DNA of 64,000 bases from Pseudomonas sp. RC10. GTDB taxonomy: Bacteria; Pseudomonadota; Gammaproteobacteria; Pseudomonadales; Pseudomonadaceae. This document shows positions 17,465 to 27,015 of the stretch, piece by piece. How positions within the stretch are numbered: position 1 is the stretch's first letter; the number at the start of each line of letters is the position of its first letter. The DNA is taken from assembly GCF_038397775.1 (NCBI RefSeq), contig NZ_CP151650.1, positions 4,588,001-4,652,000 of the forward strand. The letters are read 5' to 3'. The translations under genes were made by a program, and so were the position numbers. Below the pieces are notes generated by a model. That model was not told the origin of the DNA. It saw only the letters and a list, made by a program, of their open reading frames with translations, and ran no database searches.

Positions 17465-20206
17465 ATGCCCTCCCTCGATAGCCTGAAAAGCCTCAAGACA
17501 CTCGACGTCGGCAACAAGACCTACCACTACTTCAGCCTGCCCGACGCCGCCAAGACCCTCGGCGACCTCGACCGACTGCCTATGTCGCTCAAGGTGTTGC
17601 TGGAAAACCTGCTGCGCTGGGAAGACAACAAAACCGTCACCGGCGACGACCTGAAATCCCTTGCCGCCTGGCTGACCGAGCGCAAATCCGACCGCGAGAT
17701 TCAATACCGCCCTGCCCGCGTGCTGATGCAGGACTTCACCGGCGTGCCCGCCGTGGTTGACCTGGCCGCCATGCGCGCCGCCGTGGCCAAGGCGGGCGGC
17801 GATCCCCAGCGCATCAACCCGCTGTCCCCCGTGGACCTCGTGATCGACCACTCGGTGATGGTGGACAAGTTCGGCGATCAACAAGCGTTCAGCGAAAACG
17901 TCGACATCGAAATGGAGCGCAACGGCGAGCGCTACGCCTTCCTGCGCTGGGGCCAGAGCGCGTTCGACAACTTCAGCGTCGTACCGCCCGGCACCGGCAT
18001 CTGCCACCAGGTCAACCTTGAATACCTGGGCCGCACCGTGTGGACCAAGGAAGAAGACGGCAGAACGTACGCCTTCCCGGATACGCTGGTCGGTACCGAT
18101 TCCCACACCACCATGATCAACGGCCTCGGCGTGTTGGGCTGGGGCGTCGGCGGGATCGAAGCCGAGGCCGCGATGCTGGGCCAGCCGGTGTCAATGCTGA
18201 TCCCGGAAGTGATCGGCTTCAAGCTCACCGGCAAGCTGAAAGAAGGCATCACCGCCACCGATCTGGTGCTGACCGTGACGCAGATGCTGCGCAAGAAAGG
18301 CGTCGTCGGAAAATTCGTCGAGTTCTACGGCGATGGTTTGGCTGACCTGCCCCTCGCCGACCGCGCCACCATCGCCAACATGGCCCCGGAATACGGCGCC
18401 ACCTGCGGGTTCTTCCCGGTGGACGACGTGACGCTGGACTACCTGCGCCTGTCGGGCCGTCCAGATGAAACGGTGGCGTTGGTCGAGGCGTACGCCAAAG
18501 CCCAGGGATTGTGGCGTCTGCCCGGCAAAGAGCCGGTGTTCACCGATGCACTGGAGCTGGACATGGGTTCGGTCGTTGCCAGCCTGGCCGGGCCGAAACG
18601 TCCGCAGGATCGCGTCGCACTGCCGGACGTTTCCCAGGCATTCGACGACTTTCTCGGCCTGGCGCTCAAACCCAGCAAACACGATGAAAGCCGTCTGGAA
18701 AGCGAAGGCGGCGGTGGCGTGGCCGTGGGCAACGCCGAGCAGGTGGGCGAAGCCGAGTATGAATATGAAGGCAACCGCTATCGCCTGAAAAACGGCGCGG
18801 TGGTCATCGCGGCCATCACCTCGTGCACCAACACCTCGAACCCGAGCGTGATGATGGCGGCGGGCCTTCTGGCGAAAAAAGCCGTGGAAAAAGGCCTGCA
18901 ACGCAAACCGTGGGTGAAAACCTCGCTGGCCCCCGGCTCCAAGGTCGTGACCGATTACTACAAGGCGGCGGGCCTGACCGAGTACCTCGACAAACTCGGC
19001 TTCGACCTCGTGGGCTATGGCTGCACCACCTGTATCGGTAACTCCGGGCCGCTGCGCGATCCGATTGAAAAGGCCATTCAACAATCGGACCTGACCGTGG
19101 CGTCGGTGCTGTCGGGCAACCGCAACTTCGAAGGCCGCGTGCACCCGCTGGTGAAAACCAATTGGCTGGCCTCCCCGCCCCTCGTCGTCGCTTATGCGCT
19201 GGCCGGTAGCGTGCGCGTGGACCTGAGCAGCGAACCACTGGGCGAAGGCAGCGACGGCCAGCCCGTGTACCTGCGCGACATCTGGCCGACGCAAAAAGAA
19301 ATTGCCGACGCCGTGCTGAACGTCAGCACCGGCATGTTCCACAAGGAATACGCCGAGGTCTTCGCCGGTGACGCGCAGTGGCAAGCCATCGAAGTGCCAC
19401 AGGCCGCGACTTACGTGTGGCAGGACGATTCGACCTACATCCAGCATCCGCCGTTTTTCGACGACGTGGCGGGCCCATTGCCGGTGATCGCTGATGTGCA
19501 AAAGGCCCGCGTGCTGGCGATCCTGGGCGACTCGGTGACCACCGACCACATCTCGCCTGCCGGTAACATCAAGGCCGACAGCCCGGCCGGCCGCTACCTG
19601 CGCAGCAAGGGCGTGGAGCCAAAAGACTTCAACTCCTATGGCTCCCGTCGCGGCAACCACGAAGTGATGATGCGCGGCACGTTCGCCAACATCCGCATCC
19701 GCAACGAAATGCTTGGCAACGAAGAAGGCGGCTACACCCTGCACGTGCCGACCGACGAGAAACTGCCGATCTACGACGCCGCCATGCGTTATCAAAAGGA
19801 AGGCACGCCGCTCGTGGTCATCGCCGGTCAGGAATACGGCACCGGTTCCAGCCGTGACTGGGCCGCCAAAGGCACCAACCTGCTGGGCGTGAAAGCGGTC
19901 ATCGCCGAGAGCTTCGAACGTATCCACCGCTCGAACCTCGTGGGCATGGGCGTCTTGCCGCTGCAATTCAAGAACGGTCAGAGCCGCAAGACCCTGGAAT
20001 TGACCGGCAAGGAAGTCCTCAACATCACCGGCCTGACCGGCGCGACGCTGCAACCGGGCATGAGCCTGACCCTGCAGATCACCCGGGAAAACGGCCAGCA
20101 AGAAAACGTCGACGTGCTGTGTCGGATCGATACCCTGAACGAAGTCGAATACTTCAAGGCCGGGGGGATTCTGCACTACGTACTGCGGCAGTTGATTGCG
20201 TCGTAA
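17465..20206 (+). CDS. acnA: Aconitate hydratase A
   Basis: A 913-aa aconitase of the AcnA/IRP type, interconverting citrate and isocitrate in the TCA cycle. The [4Fe-4S] ligands are Cys454 (SCTNTSNP), Cys520 and Cys523 (GCTTC). The swivel domain follows with [16 protein letters not shown] at about 790-805. Length is typical for bacterial AcnA. The ATG at 17465 has AAGGAG ahead; an open frame upstream to 17420 has no start. Divergent from rlmM. AcnA enzymes in gamma-proteobacteria are often stress- or stationary-phase-linked, while AcnB is the housekeeping form; expression here is not known. Confidence 0.95.
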   Translation: MPSLDSLKSLKTLDVGNKTYHYFSLPDAAKTLGDLDRLPMSLKVLLENLLRWEDNKTVTGDDLKSLAAWLTERKSDREIQYRPARVLMQDFTGVPAVVDLAAMRAAVAKAGGDPQRINPLSPVDLVIDHSVMVDKFGDQQAFSENVDIEMERNGERYAFLRWGQSAFDNFSVVPPGTGICHQVNLEYLGRTVWTKEEDGRTYAFPDTLVGTDSHTTMINGLGVLGWGVGGIEAEAAMLGQPVSMLIPEVIGFKLTGKLKEGITATDLVLTVTQMLRKKGVVGKFVEFYGDGLADLPLADRATIANMAPEYGATCGFFPVDDVTLDYLRLSGRPDETVALVEAYAKAQGLWRLPGKEPVFTDALELDMGSVVASLAGPKRPQDRVALPDVSQAFDDFLGLALKPSKHDESRLESEGGGGVAVGNAEQVGEAEYEYEGNRYRLKNGAVVIAAITSCTNTSNPSVMMAAGLLAKKAVEKGLQRKPWVKTSLAPGSKVVTDYYKAAGLTEYLDKLGFDLVGYGCTTCIGNSGPLRDPIEKAIQQSDLTVASVLSGNRNFEGRVHPLVKTNWLASPPLVVAYALAGSVRVDLSSEPLGEGSDGQPVYLRDIWPTQKEIADAVLNVSTGMFHKEYAEVFAGDAQWQAIEVPQAATYVWQDDSTYIQHPPFFDDVAGPLPVIADVQKARVLAILGDSVTTDHISPAGNIKADSPAGRYLRSKGVEPKDFNSYGSRRGNHEVMMRGTFANIRIRNEMLGNEEGGYTLHVPTDEKLPIYDAAMRYQKEGTPLVVIAGQEYGTGSSRDWAAKGTNLLGVKAVIAESFERIHRSNLVGMGVLPLQFKNGQSRKTLELTGKEVLNITGLTGATLQPGMSLTLQITRENGQQENVDVLCRIDTLNEVEYFKAGGILHYVLRQLIAS

Positions 20207-20280
20207 CACATGACCGAGTGGCGCTTGTCCGCTGTCGCGGGCGAGCGCCCTGCTCGGTTCTTCCAGACACACCCCATGCA

Positions 20281-20341
20281 CAGATTTTGCTGCCGCTTCG
20301 CGCCAGATCGCTGCCGTCGTGCCTCCGGCGTCTCCCACAGG
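20281..20341. repeat. Left copy of a 61-bp inverted REP sequence flanking the IS3 relic
   Basis: This stretch ends CGTGCCTCCGGCGTCTCCCACAGG and is repeated inverted at 21798-21858 with two mismatches. It combines the TTTTGCTGCCGCTTCGCGCC segment also seen near 4.36 kb with a REP of the GTGGGAGACGCC family. The IS3 end begins one base after it. Confidence 0.8.
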
Positions 20342-20342
20342 T

Positions 20343-21672
20343 TGAACTGCCCCCCAAAAGTTGGACAGTTTACGCCGCAGCCTGAGTCCTGTATTCAACA
20401 GGACTCATGCCATTGAGCCTCAGCTTGATGCGGTCATGGTTGTAGTAATGAATGTACTCATCCAGGCCGACCTTCAATTCTTCCACACTCTCGAAACGCT
20501 TCAGGTAGAAAAACTCTGACTTCAGCGTGCCGAAAAAACTCTCCATCGCCGCATTATCCAGGCAATTGCCTTTGCGGGACATGCTCTGTTTCACACCTTT
20601 TTCGCTGAGTGCGTGGCGATAGCGTGGCTGTTGGTAGTGCCATCCCTGGTCCGAATGAACGACCAGTTTGGGCGCGTCTCCCAAGCAAGCCAACGCCTTG
20701 TCGAGCATGTTCCCCACCAACTCGTAGTAAGGCCGACTGGCTGTTTCGTACGCGATGATTTCGCCGTTGTACAAATCCATCACAGGAGACAAGTAGAGCT
20801 TCTGCTGACCCACTTTGAACTCGGTGACGTCGGTTACCCACTTCTGTTTTGGCCGGGGTGCATGAAAATTACGCTCCAGCAGGTTCGCGGCGATTTTGCC
20901 AACAGTCCCCCGGTAGGAACGGTATTTCTTGGGCCGTACGACCGATTGCAAACCCTGTTCGGCCATCAGCCGTTCGATGACCTTCTTGTTGACCAGCGTT
21001 CCTTCCTTTCTGAGCGCAAGCGCAATACGCCGATAGCCATACAGCCCTCTCTGCTTGTGATATTCCTGCTGCACCCGTTCCTTGAGCGCCGCATGCCGGT
21101 CCGGTTTCTGCTCAGCCTTGACCTGGTAATAGAAGGTGCTGCGTGCCAGCCCGACCAGCTCAAGGAGGTCGGGCAATGGGAATCGGTGCTTGAGTTTGCG
21201 GACGATCAGGACTTTTTCCCCCGTGTTCGCTCCTTTTCCTCGCGCAGGGCCTTGAGCTCCTTTAGGACAGCGTTCTCCATGCGCATGTACTCAAGTTCAG
21301 CCATCAACTGCTCTCGTGGCTTTTGTGCATCGTTGGTGTCGGTGGGTTTGGCGGGTTTGATTTTCATGGGCGTGTCGGCTGGCTGGATGGCAGTAGGGGT
21401 GACAGGACTGTCACTGTAATACTGGCGTTGCCAGATGCCTATCAGGGAGGACCGCCCAAGGTCAAAATGCGCAGCGGTCTGGCGTAGCGAAAGTCGATGC
21501 TCATGCATGTAGGTCAAGACTTGGCGCTTGAAATCCTCGCTGTACCGCCGCGCATACGACATTGGCTTGATGCTGTTGCCAGTCCGATAACTGGCGACCC
21601 AGCGTCGAAGGAGACTGAAGTCGATGCCAAAATGTCTGGCCACTGTTTGAACTGCCCCCAAGAAGTTGGACA
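20343..21672 (-). mobile_element. IS3-family (IS150-like) element, rearranged at its orfA end
   Basis: It contains orfA (HTH) and orfB (DDE integrase) on the minus strand in overlapping-frame order. The two edges carry almost the same 25-bp sequence, TGAACTGCCCCC followed by AA and AGTTGGACA, at 20343-20367 and 21648-21672. They are in direct, not inverted, orientation. orfA begins inside its first HTH, so the normal left end and about 25 codons are missing. The element is probably a non-autonomous relic. Confidence 0.75.
20370..21176 (-). CDS. IS3-family transposase OrfB (DDE integrase)
   Basis: A 268-aa integrase-core transposase. HTH_21 is at the start (FYYQVKAEQKPDRHAALKERV), with the IS3 segment YGYRRIALALRKEG. 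The DDE catalytic residues lie in WVTDVTEFK (first Asp), VHSDQGWHYQ (second Asp) and the late DNAAMESFFGTLKSE (Glu). The domain looks complete. It is in the -1 frame relative to orfA, as usual for programmed frameshifting in this family, with a run of five A on the coding strand (21217-21213) as a possible slip site. Without an intact partner end it may not move. Confidence 0.88.
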   Translation of the reverse strand: MPDLLELVGLARSTFYYQVKAEQKPDRHAALKERVQQEYHKQRGLYGYRRIALALRKEGTLVNKKVIERLMAEQGLQSVVRPKKYRSYRGTVGKIAANLLERNFHAPRPKQKWVTDVTEFKVGQQKLYLSPVMDLYNGEIIAYETASRPYYELVGNMLDKALACLGDAPKLVVHSDQGWHYQQPRYRHALSEKGVKQSMSRKGNCLDNAAMESFFGTLKSEFFYLKRFESVEELKVGLDEYIHYYNHDRIKLRLNGMSPVEYRTQAAA

Positions 21673-21673
21673 C
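21206..21673 (-). pseudogene. IS3-family OrfA, N-terminally truncated
   Basis: A 155-codon frame. Residues from TVARHFGIDFSLLRRWVASYR onward are an OrfA HTH protein with a second HTH (QTAAHFDLGRSSLIGIWQRQY) and a leucine-zipper-like C-terminus (ELEYMRMENAVLKELKALREEKE). The first nine residues (MSNFLGAVQ) are encoded by a copied IS terminal sequence, replacing the normal N-terminus and half of the first HTH. The start codon shown is therefore artefactual, created at the rearrangement junction. Confidence 0.75.
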
Positions 21674-21797
21674 CCATCCCCCCCCTTGAGGGATATCTCA
21701 GGTCATGGGCCGCTCCATGACGCAACCCGCCAGACCGACCAGCAGAATAGACAAAACGCCGATCTACTCACTGCATACCTTTGACTCGACACAAAAC

Positions 21798-21858
21798 CCT
21801 GTGGGAGACGCCGGAGGCACGACGGCAGCGATCTGTCGCGAAGCGGCAGCAAAACCTG
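21798..21858. repeat. Right copy of the 61-bp inverted REP sequence
   Basis: This is the inverse of 20281-20341 with two mismatches. Together the two copies bracket the IS3 relic and about 125 bp of non-coding DNA. The orientation is GTGGGAG facing inward, opposite to a normal REPIN. Confidence 0.8.
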
Positions 21859-22002
21859 ACGACTCGATCGACCTGACACCCCACGCTGTCCGAACCCGCC
21901 ACACCCCAGCCCACCGACACCACTTTCAGCCTTTTCCCACAAGCACCCACGTTTAAACAACGCTAAAATCGCCGTCCTTATCCCACGTTCAAGGACGACC
22001 CC

Positions 22003-22794
22003 ATGCCAGTGCTGCGCTGGAGCGCGCTCACGCTGCTGACCCTCGGTTATTGCATCGCCTGGGTGTATGGCCAACTGAGCCTGCCGGTGGTCGTCACGTT
22101 CGGGCTGTTGATCATGGCGGGGATCTGCGTCGGCCATTTCCGACACTGGGCCGTTCGCGGATTCGGTCATGCCCTGTTCATCGCCCTCGCGGCGGGTCTG
22201 GCCAGCCATTGGCTGCCGGGCTTCTTCAGCGCCCGGGTCATCGCCGCAGCGCGTTTCACTCCCGAAGCCGCGCCCTTTTCGATGTACCTCAACCTCGACA
22301 AGCCCCTGATCGGTTTCTGGATCATCCTCGCCTGCCCCTGGGTGTTCGCCGGGTTCAATCTGCGCCGATCACTGATCACCACTGGCCTGACCCTGCCCTT
22401 GACACTCCTTGTGTGCCTGACAACCGCCCTGGGGATGGGGGTGGTGGGCTGGACGCCGAAATGGCCCGAGCAAGGGGGTATCTGGGTGCTGAACAATCTG
22501 CTGCTGGTCACGATGACCGAAGAGCTGATCTTTCGCGGCTATCTGCAGGGCGGCCTCAGCCGTTTGCTCGCGCGAATGCCAAACGCCCCCACGCTGGCAC
22601 TGCTCATCAGCTCGTTGCTGTTCGGTGTGATGCACCTCGGCGGCGGTTGGCAATGGATGATCCTCGCCAGCATGGCCGGACTCGGGTATGGCATCGCCTA
22701 CCGATATGGTGGATTACCGGCGGCGGTCATCACTCATTTTGGGCTCAACCTCACGCACTTCAGCCTGTTCACCTACCCGATGTTCGACCGATGA
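22003..22794 (+). CDS. CPBP-family intramembrane glutamic endopeptidase-like protein
   Basis: A 263-aa protein with about eight predicted membrane helices. The CPBP (Abi/CAAX protease-related) motifs are all present: EELIFRGYLQG at about 170-180 (catalytic Glu-Glu and Arg), FGVMHLGGG at about 207-215 (His) and THFGLNLTHF near 246-255 (His/Asn). Bacterial members cleave or modify membrane-proximal peptides, and some handle bacteriocin immunity or surface-protein anchoring; the substrate here is unknown. The ATG at 22003 has AAGGA. It stands alone between the IS3 relic and the Aer-like gene. Confidence 0.82.
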   Translation: MPVLRWSALTLLTLGYCIAWVYGQLSLPVVVTFGLLIMAGICVGHFRHWAVRGFGHALFIALAAGLASHWLPGFFSARVIAAARFTPEAAPFSMYLNLDKPLIGFWIILACPWVFAGFNLRRSLITTGLTLPLTLLVCLTTALGMGVVGWTPKWPEQGGIWVLNNLLLVTMTEELIFRGYLQGGLSRLLARMPNAPTLALLISSLLFGVMHLGGGWQWMILASMAGLGYGIAYRYGGLPAAVITHFGLNLTHFSLFTYPMFDR

Positions 22795-22898
22795 GCGTTG
22801 ACCTGCGGCAAACCGTCCCATGACGCAGTTCACAAAACGCTTAATTTCCTGACAACAGGGCCGATAACACCTCAAAGCCTTCCCGGATAGAACAGCTT

Positions 22899-24464
22899 AT
22901 GCGCAATAACCAGCCCATCACCCAACGCGAACGGACCTTCCCGGCACAGCAGCGGTTGATTTCGACCACGGATGCTCGCGGCGTGATCACCTACTGCAAC
23001 GACGCCTTCGTCGAGATCAGCGGCTTCACCCGCGACGAACTGCTCAAGGCGCCGCACAACACCGTGCGCCACCCTGACGTTCCGTCCGCCGTGTTCGAAC
23101 ACATGTGGAGCACCCTCAAACAGGGTCTGCCATGGATGGGCATCATCAAGAATCGCTGCAAGAACGGCGACCATTACTGGGTCAACGCGTACGTCACGCC
23201 GATCTTCGACGGCAAACAGGTGGTGGGCTTCGAGTCGGTGCGTGTCAAACCCACCGCCGAACAGATCCGCCGTGCCGAATCGCTGTATCAACGCCTGAAC
23301 AACGGCAAGTCAGCCGTCCCGAGCCGCGACACCTGGCTGCCGGTGCTGCAGGACTGGCTGCCGTTCATTCTGGTCAGCCAACTGAGTTTCCTGATCGGCG
23401 TGTGGCTCAACTCCTACTGGGGCTTCGCGCTCGCTGCGGCCCTGTCCGTGCCGTTGGGGCTGCTGGGCCTGAGCTGGCAGCAACGGGGCATCAAGCGCCT
23501 GCTGCGTCTGGCGGATCAGACCACGTCGGACCCGCTGATCGCGCAGATGTACACCGACAGCCGTGGCGCCCAGGCCCGTCTGGAAATGTCCATTCTGAGC
23601 CAGGAAGCCCGCCTCAAAACCTGCCTCACGCGTTTGCAGGACACTGCCGAACACCTGAATTCCCAGGCGCGCCAGTCCGACAGCCTGGCCCAGGCCAGTT
23701 CCAACGGACTGGAACGTCAGCGCGTGGAAACCGAACAGGTCGCGACCGCGATCAACCAGATGGCGTCCACCACCCAGGAAGTCGCCAGCCACGTTCAACG
23801 CACCGCCGACGCCACCCAGCAAGCCAACGAACTGACCCGTCGCGGCCGCACCATCGCCAGTGAAACCCGCGAGGCCATTCAACGCCTCTCGACCTCGGTC
23901 GGCGAAACCGGCCTCACCGTCACGCAACTGGCCAAGGACAGCGACGAAATCGGTGGCGTGGTCGACGTCATCAAAGGCATCGCCGACCAGACCAACCTGC
24001 TGGCCCTGAACGCCGCCATCGAAGCCGCCCGCGCCGGCGAAATGGGCCGTGGCTTTGCAGTCGTGGCGGACGAGGTTCGCCAACTGGCGCAACGCACCAC
24101 CGAATCCACGGGCCAGATCCATTCCCTGATCGCCAAACTGCAAGCCACGGCCAACAACGCCGTGCAAACCATGGCCACCGGCCGCCGCCAGGCGGAAGAA
24201 GGCGTCGAACAAGTCATGGAAGCCGACAAGGCGCTGGTGGGCATCAGCGACGCGGTGGCCAACATCACTGACATGACCACGCAAATCGCCGCCGCCACCG
24301 AAGAACAAAGCTCGGTCGCCGAAGAGGTCAGCCGCAACATCAGCACCATCGCCCAACTGGCCGACCAGACCTCCGACGAAGCCCGCCGCTCCGCCGACCT
24401 CAGCGCCGAATTGACCAACACTGCGCTCAGCCAGTATTCGCTGGTAGAACGCTTTAACCGCTAA
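22899..24464 (+). CDS. aer: Aer-like methyl-accepting chemotaxis protein with PAS domain
   Basis: A 521-aa energy or oxygen-taxis receptor. An N-terminal PAS domain at about 15-120 ([25 protein letters not shown] ... [13 protein letters not shown]) normally binds FAD. A hydrophobic double span follows at about 150-192, then a HAMP-like region and a long signalling coiled coil. The hairpin tip is [19 protein letters not shown], the CheA/CheW contact. The architecture lacks a periplasmic ligand domain, as in Aer. Length matches the family. The start codon has only a weak ribosome binding site. A terminator follows, so it is transcribed alone. Confidence 0.9.
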   Translation: MRNNQPITQRERTFPAQQRLISTTDARGVITYCNDAFVEISGFTRDELLKAPHNTVRHPDVPSAVFEHMWSTLKQGLPWMGIIKNRCKNGDHYWVNAYVTPIFDGKQVVGFESVRVKPTAEQIRRAESLYQRLNNGKSAVPSRDTWLPVLQDWLPFILVSQLSFLIGVWLNSYWGFALAAALSVPLGLLGLSWQQRGIKRLLRLADQTTSDPLIAQMYTDSRGAQARLEMSILSQEARLKTCLTRLQDTAEHLNSQARQSDSLAQASSNGLERQRVETEQVATAINQMASTTQEVASHVQRTADATQQANELTRRGRTIASETREAIQRLSTSVGETGLTVTQLAKDSDEIGGVVDVIKGIADQTNLLALNAAIEAARAGEMGRGFAVVADEVRQLAQRTTESTGQIHSLIAKLQATANNAVQTMATGRRQAEEGVEQVMEADKALVGISDAVANITDMTTQIAAATEEQSSVAEEVSRNISTIAQLADQTSDEARRSADLSAELTNTALSQYSLVERFNR

Positions 24465-24485
24465 TCAATAGTCAGCAAGACTCCA

Positions 24486-24516
24486 GCCCCGGCAGCGACC
24501 CTGCCGGGGCTTTTTA
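24486..24516 (+). terminator. Rho-independent terminator after aer
   Basis: GCCCCGGCAG-CGACC-CTGCCGGGGC followed by TTTTT, 20 bp after the receptor stop codon. Confidence 0.9.
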
Positions 24517-24692
24517 TTGCGTGGTGAAAAAGTAGGAAGTTTCCGAAGTTGCAAGTTCAGTCCTGTTTTTAAGGAGTTCGAGCGAAATGTAGGGTTGACA
24601 GAAAGTCGGGATCGCTATTAGTTGAAATTCAGATCGCGATATATATGTACCACCTCCGGAGTGAATTCGCTGATCTAGCCCAATTAATAAAA

Positions 24693-24728
24693 GAGCACCC
24701 ACTGGCGAAAAACGTGATGAGGGTGCTC
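24693..24728 (+). promoter_or_regulatory. Leader hairpin of first 222-aa paralogue
   Basis: GAGCACCC (24693-24700) and GGGTGCTC (24721-24728) form a perfect 8-bp stem around a 20-nt loop. It ends three bases before the GGAG ribosome binding site of the gene at 24742. The 24517-24692 stretch upstream is AT-rich and holds no gene; it probably contains the promoter. Equivalent hairpins precede the next two paralogues. Confidence 0.55.
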
Positions 24729-24741
24729 GATGGAGAATGTT

Positions 24742-25410
24742 ATGAATGACATGAATGTCAAAGCGCCGATTCCACTTCCACCTGCAGTCGTGCCTGTTGC
24801 GTATGAAGATGGGTTGTTGAAAGTGGCGGACTTGAGTGCCCCTATTGCCGTTAAAGTTGAGGTGTGGCCTGCGGCCGAAACCGGATATACGGTGCGGTTA
24901 CATCTGAATGGCAAACCCGTGACGGACGAACGCGTCATTACCGACGACGACAAGCCTGGCGATATCCTCACACTGCATGTAGCCGAGAACCTTCTACAGG
25001 ATGACGGGGCCTACAACCTTCTGTATCGAATCTACAGCCCCTTTTCAGATCTGGAAGACTTCTCACCCCCCGTTACGCTGAAGGTCGACCGCACCCCACC
25101 AGGCGGCCCACTCCTCGGCCCCGTGTTCTTCGCAGAAGGTGAATTCAACGGCAACACCCTCGCCTTCGTCCCGGGCTACGCTGGCATCGAAGCAGGCGAC
25201 CTGATTCGCACCCTGTGCAACGGCGTGGCCGGTCCCACTCATACCGTGCAGGCAGACGAACTCACCCTGCGCCCCATCGAAATCGTCTTCGAAAAAGCCT
25301 TCCTGCAAAGCCTCGCCGCGCAGTACGTGGACATCGACTACACAGTGACCGACCGGGCGGGCAATGAGTCGATCCGATCCTTGCCCCAGACGCTCACGCT
25401 GGTCTCGTAA
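24742..25410 (+). CDS. Ig-like module protein, 222-aa paralogue 1
   Basis: Not a recognised family. It begins MNDMNVKAPIPLPP and has two beta-rich halves. The first (about 15-115) contains VWPAAETGYTV, DDDKPGDILTL and YRIYSP and ends in VDRTPPG. The second (about 120-220) contains GDLIRTLCNGVAGPTHTV and ends in DYTVTDRAGNES, like a bacterial Ig-like domain. There is no signal peptide or membrane segment, and one cysteine only. The start at 24742 is chosen by comparison with paralogues: GGAGAATG precedes MNDMNV in copies 1 and 2. First of three tandem copies of identical length. Function unknown; a structural or surface-binding role is a guess. Confidence 0.75.
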   Translation: MNDMNVKAPIPLPPAVVPVAYEDGLLKVADLSAPIAVKVEVWPAAETGYTVRLHLNGKPVTDERVITDDDKPGDILTLHVAENLLQDDGAYNLLYRIYSPFSDLEDFSPPVTLKVDRTPPGGPLLGPVFFAEGEFNGNTLAFVPGYAGIEAGDLIRTLCNGVAGPTHTVQADELTLRPIEIVFEKAFLQSLAAQYVDIDYTVTDRAGNESIRSLPQTLTLVS

Positions 25411-25464
25411 CGCCGTCCGGCGAACCCACCTGCCGGACAAAACAACACAATCACCTGATCAATC

Positions 25465-25503
25465 AGGCACCCGTTCCGCCAGAGAACGCGGACGACTGTG
25501 CCT
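25465..25503 (+). promoter_or_regulatory. Leader hairpin of second 222-aa paralogue
   Basis: AGGCAC (25465-25470) pairs with GTGCCT (25498-25503), and TCCGC (25475-25479) with GCGGA (25488-25492) inside. It ends just before the GGAG ribosome binding site. The outer stem differs from that of copy 1 but still pairs. Confidence 0.55.
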
Positions 25504-25516
25504 TATGGAGAATGAT

Positions 25517-26185
25517 ATGAACGACATGAATGTCAGAGAACCGATCCCCCTTACGCCTGCGGTTGTGCCCGCAGCCTATGAGGATGGGTTGTTGAAAACC
25601 GCGGATTTGAATGCGCCCATTGCAGTGCAGGTTATGGTCTGGATTGGGGCCATGACCGGCTATACCGTGCGACTGGATCTGGATGGCGTGGCTGTAACCG
25701 AAGAGCGCGTCATCACCGATGCTGATAAGCAGGGCGATATTCTTACACTCGACCTGCCCGAAACGTACTTGGTAGATGAAGGCCTCCATACCCTTGAGTA
25801 CCGAATCTGTAACCCCCTTACCGGGGATGAAGTGTTTTCACCCTCGATCCCCCTGATCGTCGACCGAACCCCTCCAGGCGCCGCGCTTCTAGCTGCAATG
25901 ATGTTTCCTCGTGCCAGCTTTGGCGCGCGTGCGACCGCGCGGGTCCCTGCCTATTTCGGCATGGCAGTAGGGGACATGATCCAAACCTTCTGCAACGGCG
26001 TGCCCGGTCCAGTCCACACCGTGGTCGCGGAGGAACTCACGCTGGCTCCCATCCAGATCGCCTTCGAAGAGCACTTCCTGCTGAGTCTCGCGGCACCCGA
26101 GGTCGTCGTCGATTACTCAGTCACGGACCGCGCAGGCAATGAGTCGATCCGGGCAGTGCCGGTAACGCTGTCACTGGTGCCGTAA
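25517..26185 (+). CDS. Ig-like module protein, 222-aa paralogue 2
   Basis: The second tandem copy, again exactly 222 codons. It begins MNDMNVREPIPLTPAVVPAAYEDGLLKTADLNAPIAV and carries the same landmarks: IVDRTPPGAA at mid-protein, GDMIQTFCNGVPGPVHTV, and DYSVTDRAGNES near the end. It is the most divergent of the three in the first half (VWIGAMTGYTV instead of VWPAAETGYTV) and has a second cysteine in RICNPLTGDE. The ATG at 25517 has GGAGAATG. It lies 106 bp after copy 1. No signal peptide. Function unknown. Confidence 0.75.
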   Translation: MNDMNVREPIPLTPAVVPAAYEDGLLKTADLNAPIAVQVMVWIGAMTGYTVRLDLDGVAVTEERVITDADKQGDILTLDLPETYLVDEGLHTLEYRICNPLTGDEVFSPSIPLIVDRTPPGAALLAAMMFPRASFGARATARVPAYFGMAVGDMIQTFCNGVPGPVHTVVAEELTLAPIQIAFEEHFLLSLAAPEVVVDYSVTDRAGNESIRAVPVTLSLVP

Positions 26186-26256
26186 CCGCCACCGACACAC
26201 ATCACAGCCCGGCAGGCCAAGCCGCCGGGCAAACCTACGCGCTCATCCGAGCAATC

Positions 26257-26296
26257 AAGCACCCGTTCCGCAAGCGAATGCGGACGACCGTGCCTT
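26257..26296 (+). promoter_or_regulatory. Leader hairpin of third 222-aa paralogue
   Basis: AAGCAC (26257-26262) pairs with GTGCCTT (26290-26296) with one bulge, and TCCGC (26267-26271) with GCGGA (26280-26284). The arrangement is the same as for copy 2. Confidence 0.5.
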
Positions 26297-26309
26297 GTGG
26301 AGAAATGCC

Positions 26310-26978
26310 ATGAACGACATGAATGTCAAAAAACCCATCCCTCTTCCACCCGCTTTCGTGCCTGCCGCCTATGAAGATGGGTTGCTGAAAACCGCTGACT
26401 TGAATGCCCCTGTCGCCGTGCAGGTTGAAGTCTGGCCTGCGGCTGAAACAGGCTACACCGTGCGGCTCAACCTGGACGGCCTGCCCGCCACCGAAGAACG
26501 CGTCATCACCGAAACTGACAAACCCGGCGATATCCTCACGCTGTACCTCTCGGAAAACCACCTGTTGAAGGACAAGCGCTACTCCCTTCAATACCGGATC
26601 TACAGCCCGATTGGTGAGTCCGAAGACTTGTCTCCGGCAATCCCCCTGATCGTCGACCGAACCCCACCCGGCGCCGCAGCCCTCGCCCCGCTGTTCTTCG
26701 CCGAGGGCTCGATCAACGGCGACGCCAACGCCATTCTTCCCGGCTACGCGGGCATGGCCATAGGCGACGTTGTCCGCACCCTGTGCAACGGCATCCCCGG
26801 ACCGACCCACACCGTGCAAGCGGACGAACTCACCGTGCGCCCCATTGAAATCGTCTTCGAGGCAGACTACCTCTTGGGCCTCGCCGCCCACGAGGTGACC
26901 ATCGAGTACGTTGTCGTCGACCGCGCAGGCAACCCATCCTTCAATTCCTTACCTGTAACAATTTCCCTCACTATGTAA
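26310..26978 (+). CDS. Ig-like module protein, 222-aa paralogue 3
   Basis: The third tandem copy, exactly 222 codons. It begins MNDMNVKKPIPLPPAFVPAAYEDGLLKTADLNAPVAVQVEVWPAAETGYTV; shared motifs are IVDRTPPGAAALAP, GDVVRTLCNGIPGPTHTV and EYVVVDRAGNPS. It is closest to copy 1 in the second half (VQADELTVRPIEIVFE). A single cysteine sits where the long relatives carry a tryptophan (LCNG against YWG). The GGAGAAATGCC ribosome binding site precedes ATG 26310. A long perfect palindrome follows 37 bp after the stop. Confidence 0.75.
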   Translation: MNDMNVKKPIPLPPAFVPAAYEDGLLKTADLNAPVAVQVEVWPAAETGYTVRLNLDGLPATEERVITETDKPGDILTLYLSENHLLKDKRYSLQYRIYSPIGESEDLSPAIPLIVDRTPPGAAALAPLFFAEGSINGDANAILPGYAGMAIGDVVRTLCNGIPGPTHTVQADELTVRPIEIVFEADYLLGLAAHEVTIEYVVVDRAGNPSFNSLPVTISLTM

Positions 26979-27015
26979 TGTCATGACCGCTGAAATTAAT
27001 TAGATCATTTGACGT

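Noticed and set aside
18191..20398. 735-codon minus-strand frame antisense to acnA
   Set aside because: Composition (His, Gln, Arg, Val rich) is that of a high-GC shadow frame, and acnA on the other strand is unambiguous. The same applies to the long antisense frames over ccoI, the chemoreceptor and the acid phosphatase.
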